In this document: piece after piece, positions 1 to 6,211 of the stretch
How positions within the stretch are numbered: the first letter of the stretch is position 1
How the letters are laid out: each line of letters opens with the position of its first letter
DNA from: an uncultured Pseudanabaenaceae cyanobacterium
Lineage (GTDB): Bacteria > Cyanobacteriota > Cyanobacteriia > PCC-9006 > JAAUQQ01
DNA: 10,534 bases
NCBI GenBank assembly: GCA_938015405.1
Contig: CALLPZ010000411.1
Coordinates: 1 to 10,534, forward strand
Reading direction: 5' to 3'
Translations under genes and position numbers: made by a program
The notes under the pieces: generated by a model
The model's input: only the letters and a program-made list of their open reading frames with translations
Told to the model about the DNA's origin: nothing
Database searches by the model: none

Positions 1-454
1 GTAAATCCTGCTGGGATTGATTGAGTTCGAAGAGCTTCTCAGCAAGCTGGCGATCCTTTTCATGGGGACGCAAAGCCTCTTGAACCGTTAACAAAAAATC
101 TGTCTCATCCCAGGGCTTAGAGATATAACGATAGAGCGCCCCGGCGTTGACAACTTTACCCACGGACTCCGCTGCAGCTTGGCCTGTGAGCAAGATTTTG
201 AGAGTTTTGGGATAGTCTTTGTGGAGCTGGATTAGAAGTTCTGCTCCGGAGGTACCGGGCATAACCTGATCCGAAATGACGACAGGAATTTCAATGCCTT
301 CAGCCACCAACTCTTGGCAAAGGGCCACGGCTTCTTGGGCATCTCCTGCAACCTCAATGGAATATTGCTGACCGAATCGCCGTTTGAGTTGCTCGGCTAA
401 ACTGTCGAGGATCATATCCTCATCATCCACACAGACGATCGCCGCCTTAACCAT
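1..454 (-). CDS. Response regulator receiver protein, C-terminus outside the window
   Basis: This is the N-terminal 151 codons of a response regulator that continues past the left edge, so it was read directly from the sequence. The receiver domain covers about residues 4-128. Its active site is complete: acidic pair D10/D11, phospho-acceptor D62 in the ISDQVMPG motif, T90 in LLTGQA and K113 in ISKPW. After the receiver, residues 129-151 (RPHEKDRQLAEKL...) look helical and probably begin a coiled-coil linker to an output domain that is not visible. The ATG at 454-452 has GGAG seven bases upstream (462-465). It overlaps the end of the preceding receiver gene by 8 nt, which suggests translational coupling. 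The protein is clearly paralogous to that neighbour. The output could be enzymatic (kinase, cyclase, GGDEF, phosphatase) or absent; nothing here decides it. Confidence 0.9.
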   Translation of the reverse strand, partial: MVKAAIVCVDDEDMILDSLAEQLKRRFGQQYSIEVAGDAQEAVALCQELVAEGIEIPVVISDQVMPGTSGAELLIQLHKDYPKTLKILLTGQAAAESVGKVVNAGALYRYISKPWDETDFLLTVQEALRPHEKDRQLAEKLFELNQSQQDL

Positions 455-845
455 CTTGGGACTCCAAGGCTGAGACAATTGCATTCGAGAGCTGCTCTTC
501 GGTCCAAGGCTTTTGTAGATAAGCATCTAGAACAGCTTCTTTTTGAACCCGCTCGATCGCTTCTTGATCGGCCTGTCCCGTCAGCATGATCTTGATCATC
601 TTCGGGAATTTTTTGTGAACCTGGAGGAGAAATTCATCTCCTTTAATTCCAGGCATGAGCCAATCGGAAACGACAACGACAACGGGAACTTCATCCTCAT
701 CAAGCTCTTCAATGACTTCCCAGGCTTCTTCAGCATTTTCGGCCAATTCATAGGCATATTCATTGCCAAACCGGCGTACTAGCTGCTCTTTGAGGGTATC
801 TAAGATTGTTGATTCGTCATCGACACAAAGAATTGCAGGGGTCAT
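447..845 (-). CDS. Single-domain response regulator (CheY-like receiver)
   Basis: A 132-residue protein made only of a receiver domain, with no DNA-binding or enzymatic output. The phosphorylation site is intact: D9/D10 for Mg2+, D61 in the VSDWLMPG motif as phospho-acceptor, T89 in MLTGQAD and K112 in LQKPW. The ATG is preceded by AGAGG at suitable spacing. It lies 44 nt downstream of the multi-GAF histidine kinase on the same strand with no terminator between, so it is very probably co-transcribed and is the kinase's likely phosphoryl partner (inference). Its last 8 nt overlap the start of the next receiver gene. The two receivers share the N-terminal pattern CVDDE..ILD.L.EQL.RRFG, the MPG motif, LTGQA and KPW, which points to tandem duplication. 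A lone receiver could act as a phosphorelay intermediate or as a protein-interaction switch. Confidence 0.95.
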   Translation of the reverse strand: MTPAILCVDDESTILDTLKEQLVRRFGNEYAYELAENAEEAWEVIEELDEDEVPVVVVVSDWLMPGIKGDEFLLQVHKKFPKMIKIMLTGQADQEAIERVQKEAVLDAYLQKPWTEEQLSNAIVSALESQDG

Positions 846-889
846 AATCTATCCTCTTTGATGAAGTGTAAGGTGGTGTTTTTTTAGTC

Positions 890-3800
890 TTATATACCTA
901 AGGTGAGAGGCAGCCAAACGGAGAAAGTGGTTTCTCCAGGCTGGCTTTGTACGGATAGCTTGCCATTGTGTTTATCAATGATCTTTTTGCAGATATGTAA
1001 GCCGAGGCCGCTGCCTTCTCCCATGGGCTTGGTGGTGAAAAAGGCTTCAAACATTTTTGTCTGGACTTCCGGGGGGATGCCACTGCCAGAGTCACTGACT
1101 TTGACGATGATTCCTTCGTCTTGGGAGGCGACAGAGACGGTTAAGGTGCCTTTGCCCTCCATGGCATGGATGCCATTGTGGATAAAGTTGGTCCAAACCT
1201 GGATTAATTCATCTGGGTATCCCTCTATTTCCGGGATGGTTTGATAGTCTCTTTCTACCTCAATCCCCTGCTTCACTTGGTTGTGATATAGCTCCAGGGC
1301 CGTTTCAATTCCTTCGGTAACCGTGAGCTTTTTCTTGGTGCCACTGTTGTCGTAGTGGGCATAGCTCTTGAGGGCAAAGACGACCTTGGTGGCGCGGTCA
1401 ATTGCGGTTTGGATGGTGCGGTTGTTGCTGGGTAAGCGTGTGAGATCGTAGGCCAAATTCAAGAGCCAGTTGCATTTCTCATGCCGGAGCAGCTCCAAGA
1501 ATTCGTCGATGTCTTGGTTGATGCCAATGTCGATGAGGCGATCGGCCACTTCTCGGGCATCGCCAATCTCATGGGCCTTGAGTTGCTTACTCAGCTCTCG
1601 CTTAAAGGCTCGCTTTTCTCGAGAGCTGAGGCGATCTTGGCTTTGAATCGCACGGTTAATTAGGGCGAAGAATTGATCGCGGGCCACATCATCGCAGCTA
1701 TTGCACAGCTCATGGAGATTGGTGAGCGAGTCCTGGAGTGCTTTGGTGATATTGCCTGTGGCAGCCTGAATGGCCCCCAGAGGGGTATTGATTTCATGGG
1801 CAACGCCAGCCACCAATTGACCCAACCCAGCCATCTTCTCCCCTTGGATGAGCTGCTCCTGGGACTGCTTCAATTCCTCCATGGCTTGGGTCAGCTCTGT
1901 CGCTTGTTCCCGAGTTTGCCGTAGGAGTTCAGCCTGCTGGAGGGCAATACCCATTTGAACGCCCACCTGAGCAAGCAGGTTGGTTTCCTCTTCTTGCCAA
2001 TAGCGAGGTCGGGATGTCTGATAGGCCACTAGGAGGCCCCAAAGCTTCTCCCCCTGAAGAATGGGGACAAACGTTTCATTGCGAGGATATTGCGCTTGGA
2101 GGAGTTCCATTTCCAACAGCAAGTTGGTATCGCTGGAGGGGGGAGCCGGCAGAGGCGTATGCTCATCCCCAATGGAATCTGCGACAAACTCACCACTCCA
2201 GTCTTCGTAGAAGCGATAAATGGCAACTCGCTCGACTTCAAGTAGCTGGCGAACTTCGTGGGTGGTGGTGGTAAAAATATCCTCGATATCGAGGGAGCGA
2301 CGAATACGCTCAATCGTTTTGGCAAGAGCTCTCTGTCGTTCTCCAGCCTTGTTCAGCTTTTGGGATTGCTCTTGCAGTTGTTGTAAATATTCAGCCTGCT
2401 GGAGAGCGACCCCTAATTGCGTTGAGACTTGGCTGAGCAGGTATACCTCTTCTTCTTGCCAATTGCGAGGCGAGCCATGTTGATAAGCTGCTAGCAGGCC
2501 CCAGAGGCGATCGCCTTGAAACACTGGGGAAACAGCGTAAGCCTTCGTCTCATACTGTGCAGGCAAGGCAAAGCGGCAGTCGCGATTCTCGGCTTGGGAG
2601 AAGTCATGAACCACTAAGGTCTCATTTCGAGCATATAGACCCCCTTGAGTCTCTTTCACATAGGCATCTTCAACTGTTGTGACGACACCTGTGAGGCTGC
2701 CCCAATCCTCTCCAACAGACTCTGCAACAAAGCTGCTGCCCCAGTCGATATTGAAGCGAAATAGCACAACGCGATCGGCCCCCAACAGCTTGCGAACCTC
2801 TTGGGTTGACGTTTTAAAAATGGTTGTCGTTTCGAGAGACTGGCGGATTCGATTAACGATAGCCGCTACATTGCGTTGGCGTTCTGCGCTCTGCCGAAGT
2901 TGTTCATGGGTTGCAACCTGGGCTGACTGCTCTTGCATCCGTTGGAGGTAGTCAGTTTGTTGGAGAGCAACGCCAAGCTGTTCTGCGACCTGAGAGACAA
3001 ATTCAATCTCATAGAGTTTCCAGGCATGGGGCTGACTGCATTGGTGAATGCAAATGAGTCCCCACAATTCTTCTCCCTTGACCAGTGGCACAATTAAATG
3101 TGCCATCACTTGGAATTGCTGAAGAACCTCGACTTGGCTATCCTCTAGGCCAGCTTGCTGAATATCGGCAATGGCTTGGATTTGATCCGCTGCATTTTCT
3201 GCAGAATATTTCTCCCAAAAGCCGTCATCCTTGATCTGCTCTGTGAGGATTGAATTCCAGTTCCCATCGACATCCTCAGCAATAAACTCGCCATGATTGA
3301 AATGACTGTCGGGCAAGAAACGCAAGATGGCGACGCGATCTGTTTTTAATAATTGCCGAACTTCCTGGGTCGCAGTATCAAAAATGGGTTCTAGGTCTAG
3401 GCTTTCTCGAATGCGAGAGAGTACCCCTGTTAGAGCCTGCTGCTGTTCCACTTGGAACTTGGCTTGTTTAAGTTGCTCCCCGTGATAGAGCGAGATACCA
3501 ATGTGATCGGCAATTTGCTTGATAAAATCAATCTCGAAACTGAACCATTCTCTGGGTTCATCGCATTGATGGATGCAAATCAACCCCCAGAGCTTCTCAC
3601 CCCGCAACAGGGGGATGACGAGGCTGGCTTTGACCCTAAATTTCTCTAAGATCGAGAGGGGAAAACCCTGGGGATTGTCGATGTAGATATCCCCATTCGA
3701 GAAGTACTGACCTTGCTCACAGCATGTGAGAAAGTCCTGGCTAAAGCTGCGATCGCCAAGACCCTCCTCTAGGGTTGAAGGGTAGTCTGGATCGACATCC

Positions 3801-4126
3801 TCAGAAATAAAGAGCCCACCCTCTTGACCAGGAGAAAATTTGAAAATGGCAACACGGTCTGCCATCAGCAGCTGGCGGACTTCCGTGACAGTTGTCTCGA
3901 AAATAGTGTCTACATCCAAGGACTGGCGAATTTTGGCGACGACCTTCGTCAACATTCGCTGCTGATCGAGTTGTTGAAAGCTCAGCTCGTTCGTGGCTTC
4001 TGCCTCTGTTCTTTCAAGGCTGGGGATTGCTGAGCGATTTGGATCAATGGCTGCAATTTCAGCTTGGAGATCTTCGAGGGATGTAGGGGCTGCCTGAGTG
4101 GGCTCTAGGGTCGGTTGCATCTTCAC
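890..4126 (-). CDS. Multi-GAF sensor histidine kinase (four GAF domains, HisKA, HATPase)
   Basis: A 1078-residue, apparently soluble sensor kinase with no membrane segment. Four tandem GAF domains lie at about residues 57-215, 232-392, 416-578 and 598-734. Each has the DRVAIxxF-like and GExLWGL signatures typical of phytochrome and cyanobacteriochrome GAFs. A coiled coil (about 735-765) leads to the H-box VAGVAHEINTP with phospho-acceptor H777. The ATP-binding domain has N-box N984, the G1 box SDSGSGIP (D1012), the F-box MFEAFFTTKP and the glycine-rich G2 box at 1036-1042. The H-to-N-box distance is 207 residues, about 100 more than in EnvZ-type kinases; the extra helical part contains a C808-x-x-C811 pair. 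Only GAF3 has a cysteine (C517) at the chromophore position, so light sensing is uncertain; GAFs may bind other small molecules or only dimerise. The start is a GTG at 4126, with an ATG two codons later (4120); neither has a strong ribosome site. It heads an operon with two receiver genes. Confidence 0.95.
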   Translation of the reverse strand: MKMQPTLEPTQAAPTSLEDLQAEIAAIDPNRSAIPSLERTEAEATNELSFQQLDQQRMLTKVVAKIRQSLDVDTIFETTVTEVRQLLMADRVAIFKFSPGQEGGLFISEDVDPDYPSTLEEGLGDRSFSQDFLTCCEQGQYFSNGDIYIDNPQGFPLSILEKFRVKASLVIPLLRGEKLWGLICIHQCDEPREWFSFEIDFIKQIADHIGISLYHGEQLKQAKFQVEQQQALTGVLSRIRESLDLEPIFDTATQEVRQLLKTDRVAILRFLPDSHFNHGEFIAEDVDGNWNSILTEQIKDDGFWEKYSAENAADQIQAIADIQQAGLEDSQVEVLQQFQVMAHLIVPLVKGEELWGLICIHQCSQPHAWKLYEIEFVSQVAEQLGVALQQTDYLQRMQEQSAQVATHEQLRQSAERQRNVAAIVNRIRQSLETTTIFKTSTQEVRKLLGADRVVLFRFNIDWGSSFVAESVGEDWGSLTGVVTTVEDAYVKETQGGLYARNETLVVHDFSQAENRDCRFALPAQYETKAYAVSPVFQGDRLWGLLAAYQHGSPRNWQEEEVYLLSQVSTQLGVALQQAEYLQQLQEQSQKLNKAGERQRALAKTIERIRRSLDIEDIFTTTTHEVRQLLEVERVAIYRFYEDWSGEFVADSIGDEHTPLPAPPSSDTNLLLEMELLQAQYPRNETFVPILQGEKLWGLLVAYQTSRPRYWQEEETNLLAQVGVQMGIALQQAELLRQTREQATELTQAMEELKQSQEQLIQGEKMAGLGQLVAGVAHEINTPLGAIQAATGNITKALQDSLTNLHELCNSCDDVARDQFFALINRAIQSQDRLSSREKRAFKRELSKQLKAHEIGDAREVADRLIDIGINQDIDEFLELLRHEKCNWLLNLAYDLTRLPSNNRTIQTAIDRATKVVFALKSYAHYDNSGTKKKLTVTEGIETALELYHNQVKQGIEVERDYQTIPEIEGYPDELIQVWTNFIHNGIHAMEGKGTLTVSVASQDEGIIVKVSDSGSGIPPEVQTKMFEAFFTTKPMGEGSGLGLHICKKIIDKHNGKLSVQSQPGETTFSVWLPLTLGI
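2507..2514. repeat. HIP1 octamer GCGATCGC (one of seven perfect copies)
   Basis: The palindrome GCGATCGC is found here and at 3749-3756, 5690-5697, 5775-5782, 8623-8630, 9367-9374 and 10512-10519. Chance expectation for an octamer in 10.5 kb is about 0.16. This abundance is the hallmark of the HIP1 element in many cyanobacterial genomes. All copies but the one at 8623 lie inside confirmed coding regions. Confidence 0.9.
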
Positions 4127-4205
4127 TGGGGATGAGTCTTTTGATCGGCAAGCTAAAGCCCACGTGAATGAGCAATTCAGTCTTGTAAGTTCGCGATGGT
4201 ATTAC

Positions 4206-4223
4206 GAAAGATTTCCATCTTTC
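4206..4223 (-). promoter_or_regulatory. Small 7-bp hairpin near the kinase start
   Basis: GAAAGAT (4206-4212) pairs with ATCTTTC (4217-4223) around a 4-nt TTCC loop. It is A/T-rich, hence weak, and about 80 nt from the kinase start. It is listed because it is the third simple stem in a leader of about 255 nt; on its own it could be chance. Confidence 0.25.
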
Positions 4224-4294
4224 TAGAGAGCACTGAGACTCTGGTGGAGGATGGAACCTGGGTTGTTACTTCGATGTCAAATGACTGTCAGCTC

Positions 4295-4322
4295 CTGAGT
4301 GAGGTGGGGGGAACTCACTCAG
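4295..4322 (-). promoter_or_regulatory. Perfect 9-bp hairpin in the kinase leader
   Basis: CTGAGTGAG (4295-4303) and CTCACTCAG (4314-4322) are perfect inverse complements around a 10-nt loop. On the minus-strand RNA the loop is TTCCCCCCAC, a C-rich loop that could pair with G-rich ribosome-binding sequences. No T-run follows on the minus strand, so it is not an ordinary terminator. As DNA it could equally be a dyad operator, though the arms are rather far apart for that. Confidence 0.4.
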
Positions 4323-4336
4323 TCGGAGTGTTTGTG

Positions 4337-4380
4337 CCATCGATCTTCTTGAAGCTTGATTTCGCTTCGAATCTCGATGG
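4337..4380 (-). promoter_or_regulatory. Two-tier hairpin at the 5' end of the kinase leader
   Basis: CCATCGA (4337-4343) pairs perfectly with TCGATGG (4374-4380). Inside it, TTGAAGC (4349-4355) pairs with GCTTCGA (4364-4370) with one G-T pair around an 8-nt loop, leaving a 5/3 internal loop. If the candidate promoter is right, this structure sits at the very 5' end of the transcript. Its function is unknown; it could stabilise the RNA, control translation or bind a protein. Confidence 0.4.
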
Positions 4381-4387
4381 GGAGCTG

Positions 4388-4415
4388 ACTATATAGGAGG
4401 CTGAGGATAGGCCAA
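4388..4415 (-). promoter_or_regulatory. Candidate sigma70-type promoter of the kinase operon
   Basis: Read on the minus strand, TTGGCC (4410-4415, four of six matches to the -35 consensus) is followed after 16 bp by TATAGT (4388-4393, five of six matches to the -10 consensus). Transcription would start near 4381 and give a leader of about 255 nt before the kinase GTG. This is a motif match only; closer weak promoters cannot be excluded. Confidence 0.35.
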
Positions 4416-4954
4416 TAAAAGTATTAGTTAAGATCTTAGGAGATGGATTTAGGTTTCACCTTTGGGGGATCGCTGATTTAGAGCCCGTAGGAATACGATG
4501 GAAAGAGAGTCTTGCTTCTAGGGGATATTGCGAAGCAAAGGTTGAGCAGGATTTGGACTGAGATGGGTTTCTCTGTTGCGAGGGAGGCTGTTCTCCCCGG
4601 AACTTGTGAGTCGGTGATGTCAGGCTGGTTAGATCTCCATTTCTATCTAGAGGCTTGTCTAAAATTACGCTGGAAATAAAAGCGTCCGTATTTTTGTGGG
4701 TTTCTCTCGTCATTGAGCCCCGGATAAATACCTGAGCAATTTGGGGCTGGCCTCTGTAGGGCGAGGAGGGGAGGATGCTTCGCAGAAAATTGGAGCGTTG
4801 TTGCTGGAAGTCTTCTGGGCGGTCAACCTGGTACTGATTCCAACTCCGTTTCATCAACAAGACTACTGATTGAACAAATCCCAGCGATGGTAATGCCCTC
4901 ATGTTTTCGAGCATTTGCGAGTCACCTTCGTGAGACGAGCAGAACGATATGACA
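4416..4954. other. Intergenic stretch without a convincing gene
   Basis: About 540 bp between the TPR-gene terminator and the candidate kinase promoter. No reading frame here has a protein-like composition with a credible ribosome site. Visible small structures are a 10-bp palindrome TAAGATCTTA (4429-4438) and a 7-bp stem TTGCTTC/GAAGCAA (4512-4518 with 4532-4538, 13-nt loop). It may hold additional promoter elements or an unrecognised small RNA, but nothing identifies one. Confidence 0.5.
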
Positions 4955-4988
4955 AAAGCCGCACAGCTGATAGCAGCTGTGCGGCTTT
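4955..4988 (-). terminator. Rho-independent-type terminator after the TPR gene
   Basis: AAAGCCGCACAGCTG (4955-4969) and CAGCTGTGCGGCTTT (4974-4988) form a perfect 15-bp stem with a 4-nt loop. On the minus strand the stem ends in CTTTTGT, giving a short U-run. It lies about 80 nt downstream of the TPR-gene stop, so it most likely ends transcription of that gene (and of dnaA, if they are joined) and insulates the kinase operon. The U-run is short, and on the plus strand it is shorter still. Confidence 0.8.
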
Positions 4989-5068
4989 GGAAGATGTTGA
5001 AGCTTCTAGCGGGCTCGGACCTGAGCTCGAGCCCCACTGGTTGTGAGATTTAAGCCATTGCTCAGGAC

Positions 5069-6016
5069 CTAGGACGAGACCTGGCGAATCAACTCATTGG
5101 AACGATTCACCCAAGCTGAGTTGCTCTGGTATTCGAATAAGTCCCGCGCATAGGTGAACATTTGCTCTGCTTCTTCGTTGTTGCCCAAGGCCATAAAGGA
5201 AAGGCCGGCACCGTAATAGGCATTGGCATAGGAACGATTGGCTTCTGCAGACTTCTTAAATGATTCCAGGGCATCTAGCCAGGTCTGTTGCTGAAGTTGA
5301 ATGCTACCTAGACTGTAAAAGGCCTCAGCGTAATTGCCGTTGAGGGTGATCGCTCGCTCAAAGCTACGCTTCGCCTCAGCGGACTGGTTCTGTTCCTGGT
5401 AACTCAGCCCTAAGTAAAAAGCAGACTCTGGGGATTCTGGGTTGAACTGGGCGGCCCGTTGGAATGCGCCTAGGGCATCGCTGTTGCGTTTAAGTTCCCG
5501 CAGGGTCTGACCCCGGTTGTAATGCAACAGACCCAGGTTGGGGTTAACACGAATGCCTTGGTCCAGGTAGCTTAGGGAGCGCTCGGGGTTGCCACCTTCG
5601 AGGAGAACTGCGCCGAGATTGGCATAGGCCAGGCCAAACTGGGGGTCAACTTGGGTGGCAGCGTAGAAGGAGTTCGCGGCATCTTGGAGGCGATCGCTTT
5701 GTCGGTAGGCCAGGCCCAGGTTGTAGTGGGCAGGTGCGAGGCTGGGGTTGATGCGGATGGCTTCTTGGAAGGCGGCGATCGCTTCGGGGAGGCGATCGGC
5801 CCTGGCAAAGCTGAGGCCGCGATCCAAATACTGGTCAGCGGTGATACCGGGATCATTGAGCTGAGCGAGGACCGAGGGAGAGTCAGCAGAGGAGGCCTCG
5901 GGAGCTGCCTGTTGGGCCAGGCTTGGCGTCCCAATCAATAGGCTACTGGCCAGGCCAAATAGGGCTAGAGCTCCTACATTTCTTTTTACCGACTGCGTCC
6001 ACTTGGTCACCAACAT
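5069..6016 (-). CDS. Exported TPR-repeat protein
   Basis: A 315-residue protein from the chosen start. The N-terminus (MLVTKWTQSVKRNVG, a hydrophobic run ALALFGLASSLLIG, then TPSLAQQ) is a Sec signal peptide with likely cleavage after SLA, so the mature protein should be in the periplasm or thylakoid lumen. After a short Ala/Ser-rich linker come about seven consecutive 34-residue TPRs (roughly residues 60-295) with the usual pattern, e.g. AHYNLGLAYRQ, AYANLGAVLLEGG and AFYSLGSIQL. TPR arrays bind proteins and have no catalytic role; the partner is unknown. An upstream in-frame ATG at 6043 would add nine residues, but the ATG at 6016 has a strong GGAGGG seven bases before it, so I chose that one. 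The gene follows dnaA on the same strand by 195 nt. The frame continues for 20 sense codons after the TAG stop (see findings). Confidence 0.9.
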   Translation of the reverse strand: MLVTKWTQSVKRNVGALALFGLASSLLIGTPSLAQQAAPEASSADSPSVLAQLNDPGITADQYLDRGLSFARADRLPEAIAAFQEAIRINPSLAPAHYNLGLAYRQSDRLQDAANSFYAATQVDPQFGLAYANLGAVLLEGGNPERSLSYLDQGIRVNPNLGLLHYNRGQTLRELKRNSDALGAFQRAAQFNPESPESAFYLGLSYQEQNQSAEAKRSFERAITLNGNYAEAFYSLGSIQLQQQTWLDALESFKKSAEANRSYANAYYGAGLSFMALGNNEEAEQMFTYARDLFEYQSNSAWVNRSNELIRQVSS

Positions 6017-6023
6017 CAGTTCA

Positions 6024-6029
6024 CCCTCC
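6024..6029 (-). promoter_or_regulatory. Ribosome-binding site deciding the TPR-gene start
   Basis: On the minus strand this is GGAGGG, spaced 7 nt from the ATG at 6016-6014. It lies inside the longer reading frame that begins at 6043 and strongly favours the internal ATG, which also places the basic residues and hydrophobic core of the signal peptide at normal distances. Confidence 0.7.
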
Positions 6030-6071
6030 AACGGTGCCATCATCCTATTAGGGAAAGATTGATTCTTGGGG

Positions 6072-6077
6072 ATTCTA
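6072..6077 (-). promoter_or_regulatory. Candidate -10 box of the TPR gene
   Basis: On the minus strand this reads TAGAAT, five of six matches to TATAAT, about 55 bp upstream of the TPR start. No good -35 hexamer is found at 16-18 bp, so it is a weak call. If unused, the TPR gene would depend on read-through from dnaA; no terminator is visible between the two. Confidence 0.3.
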
Positions 6078-6211
6078 GCTCAATTTTTGACTAATGCAGG
6101 AAATTGCAATAAAGGCATATTGATACTGCTGCCAATCAGAAGAATTTCGTAGTTCTGAAGCAGCCGCAGTTATGGGCTATTAAACCGTAGAACCTCCGTC
6201 ACAAAAGGATC

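Noticed and set aside
4196..4396. 66-codon open frame on the plus strand upstream of the kinase
   Set aside because: No ribosome site, it runs against the neighbouring genes, and it covers the hairpins and candidate promoter of the kinase leader.
4456..5037. 193-codon open frame on the minus strand
   Set aside because: It starts with GTG without a ribosome site, contains the 15-bp terminator hairpin within its first 30 codons, and is rich in Ser, Arg and Gln without domain-like patterns. An internal ATG near 4920 has a weak AAGG in front of it, so a short gene is not fully excluded, but nothing supports one.
5572..5941. Open frames on both strands inside the TPR gene
   Set aside because: They are shadows created by the 34-residue repeat coding pattern and high GC; the TPR frame explains the sequence fully.
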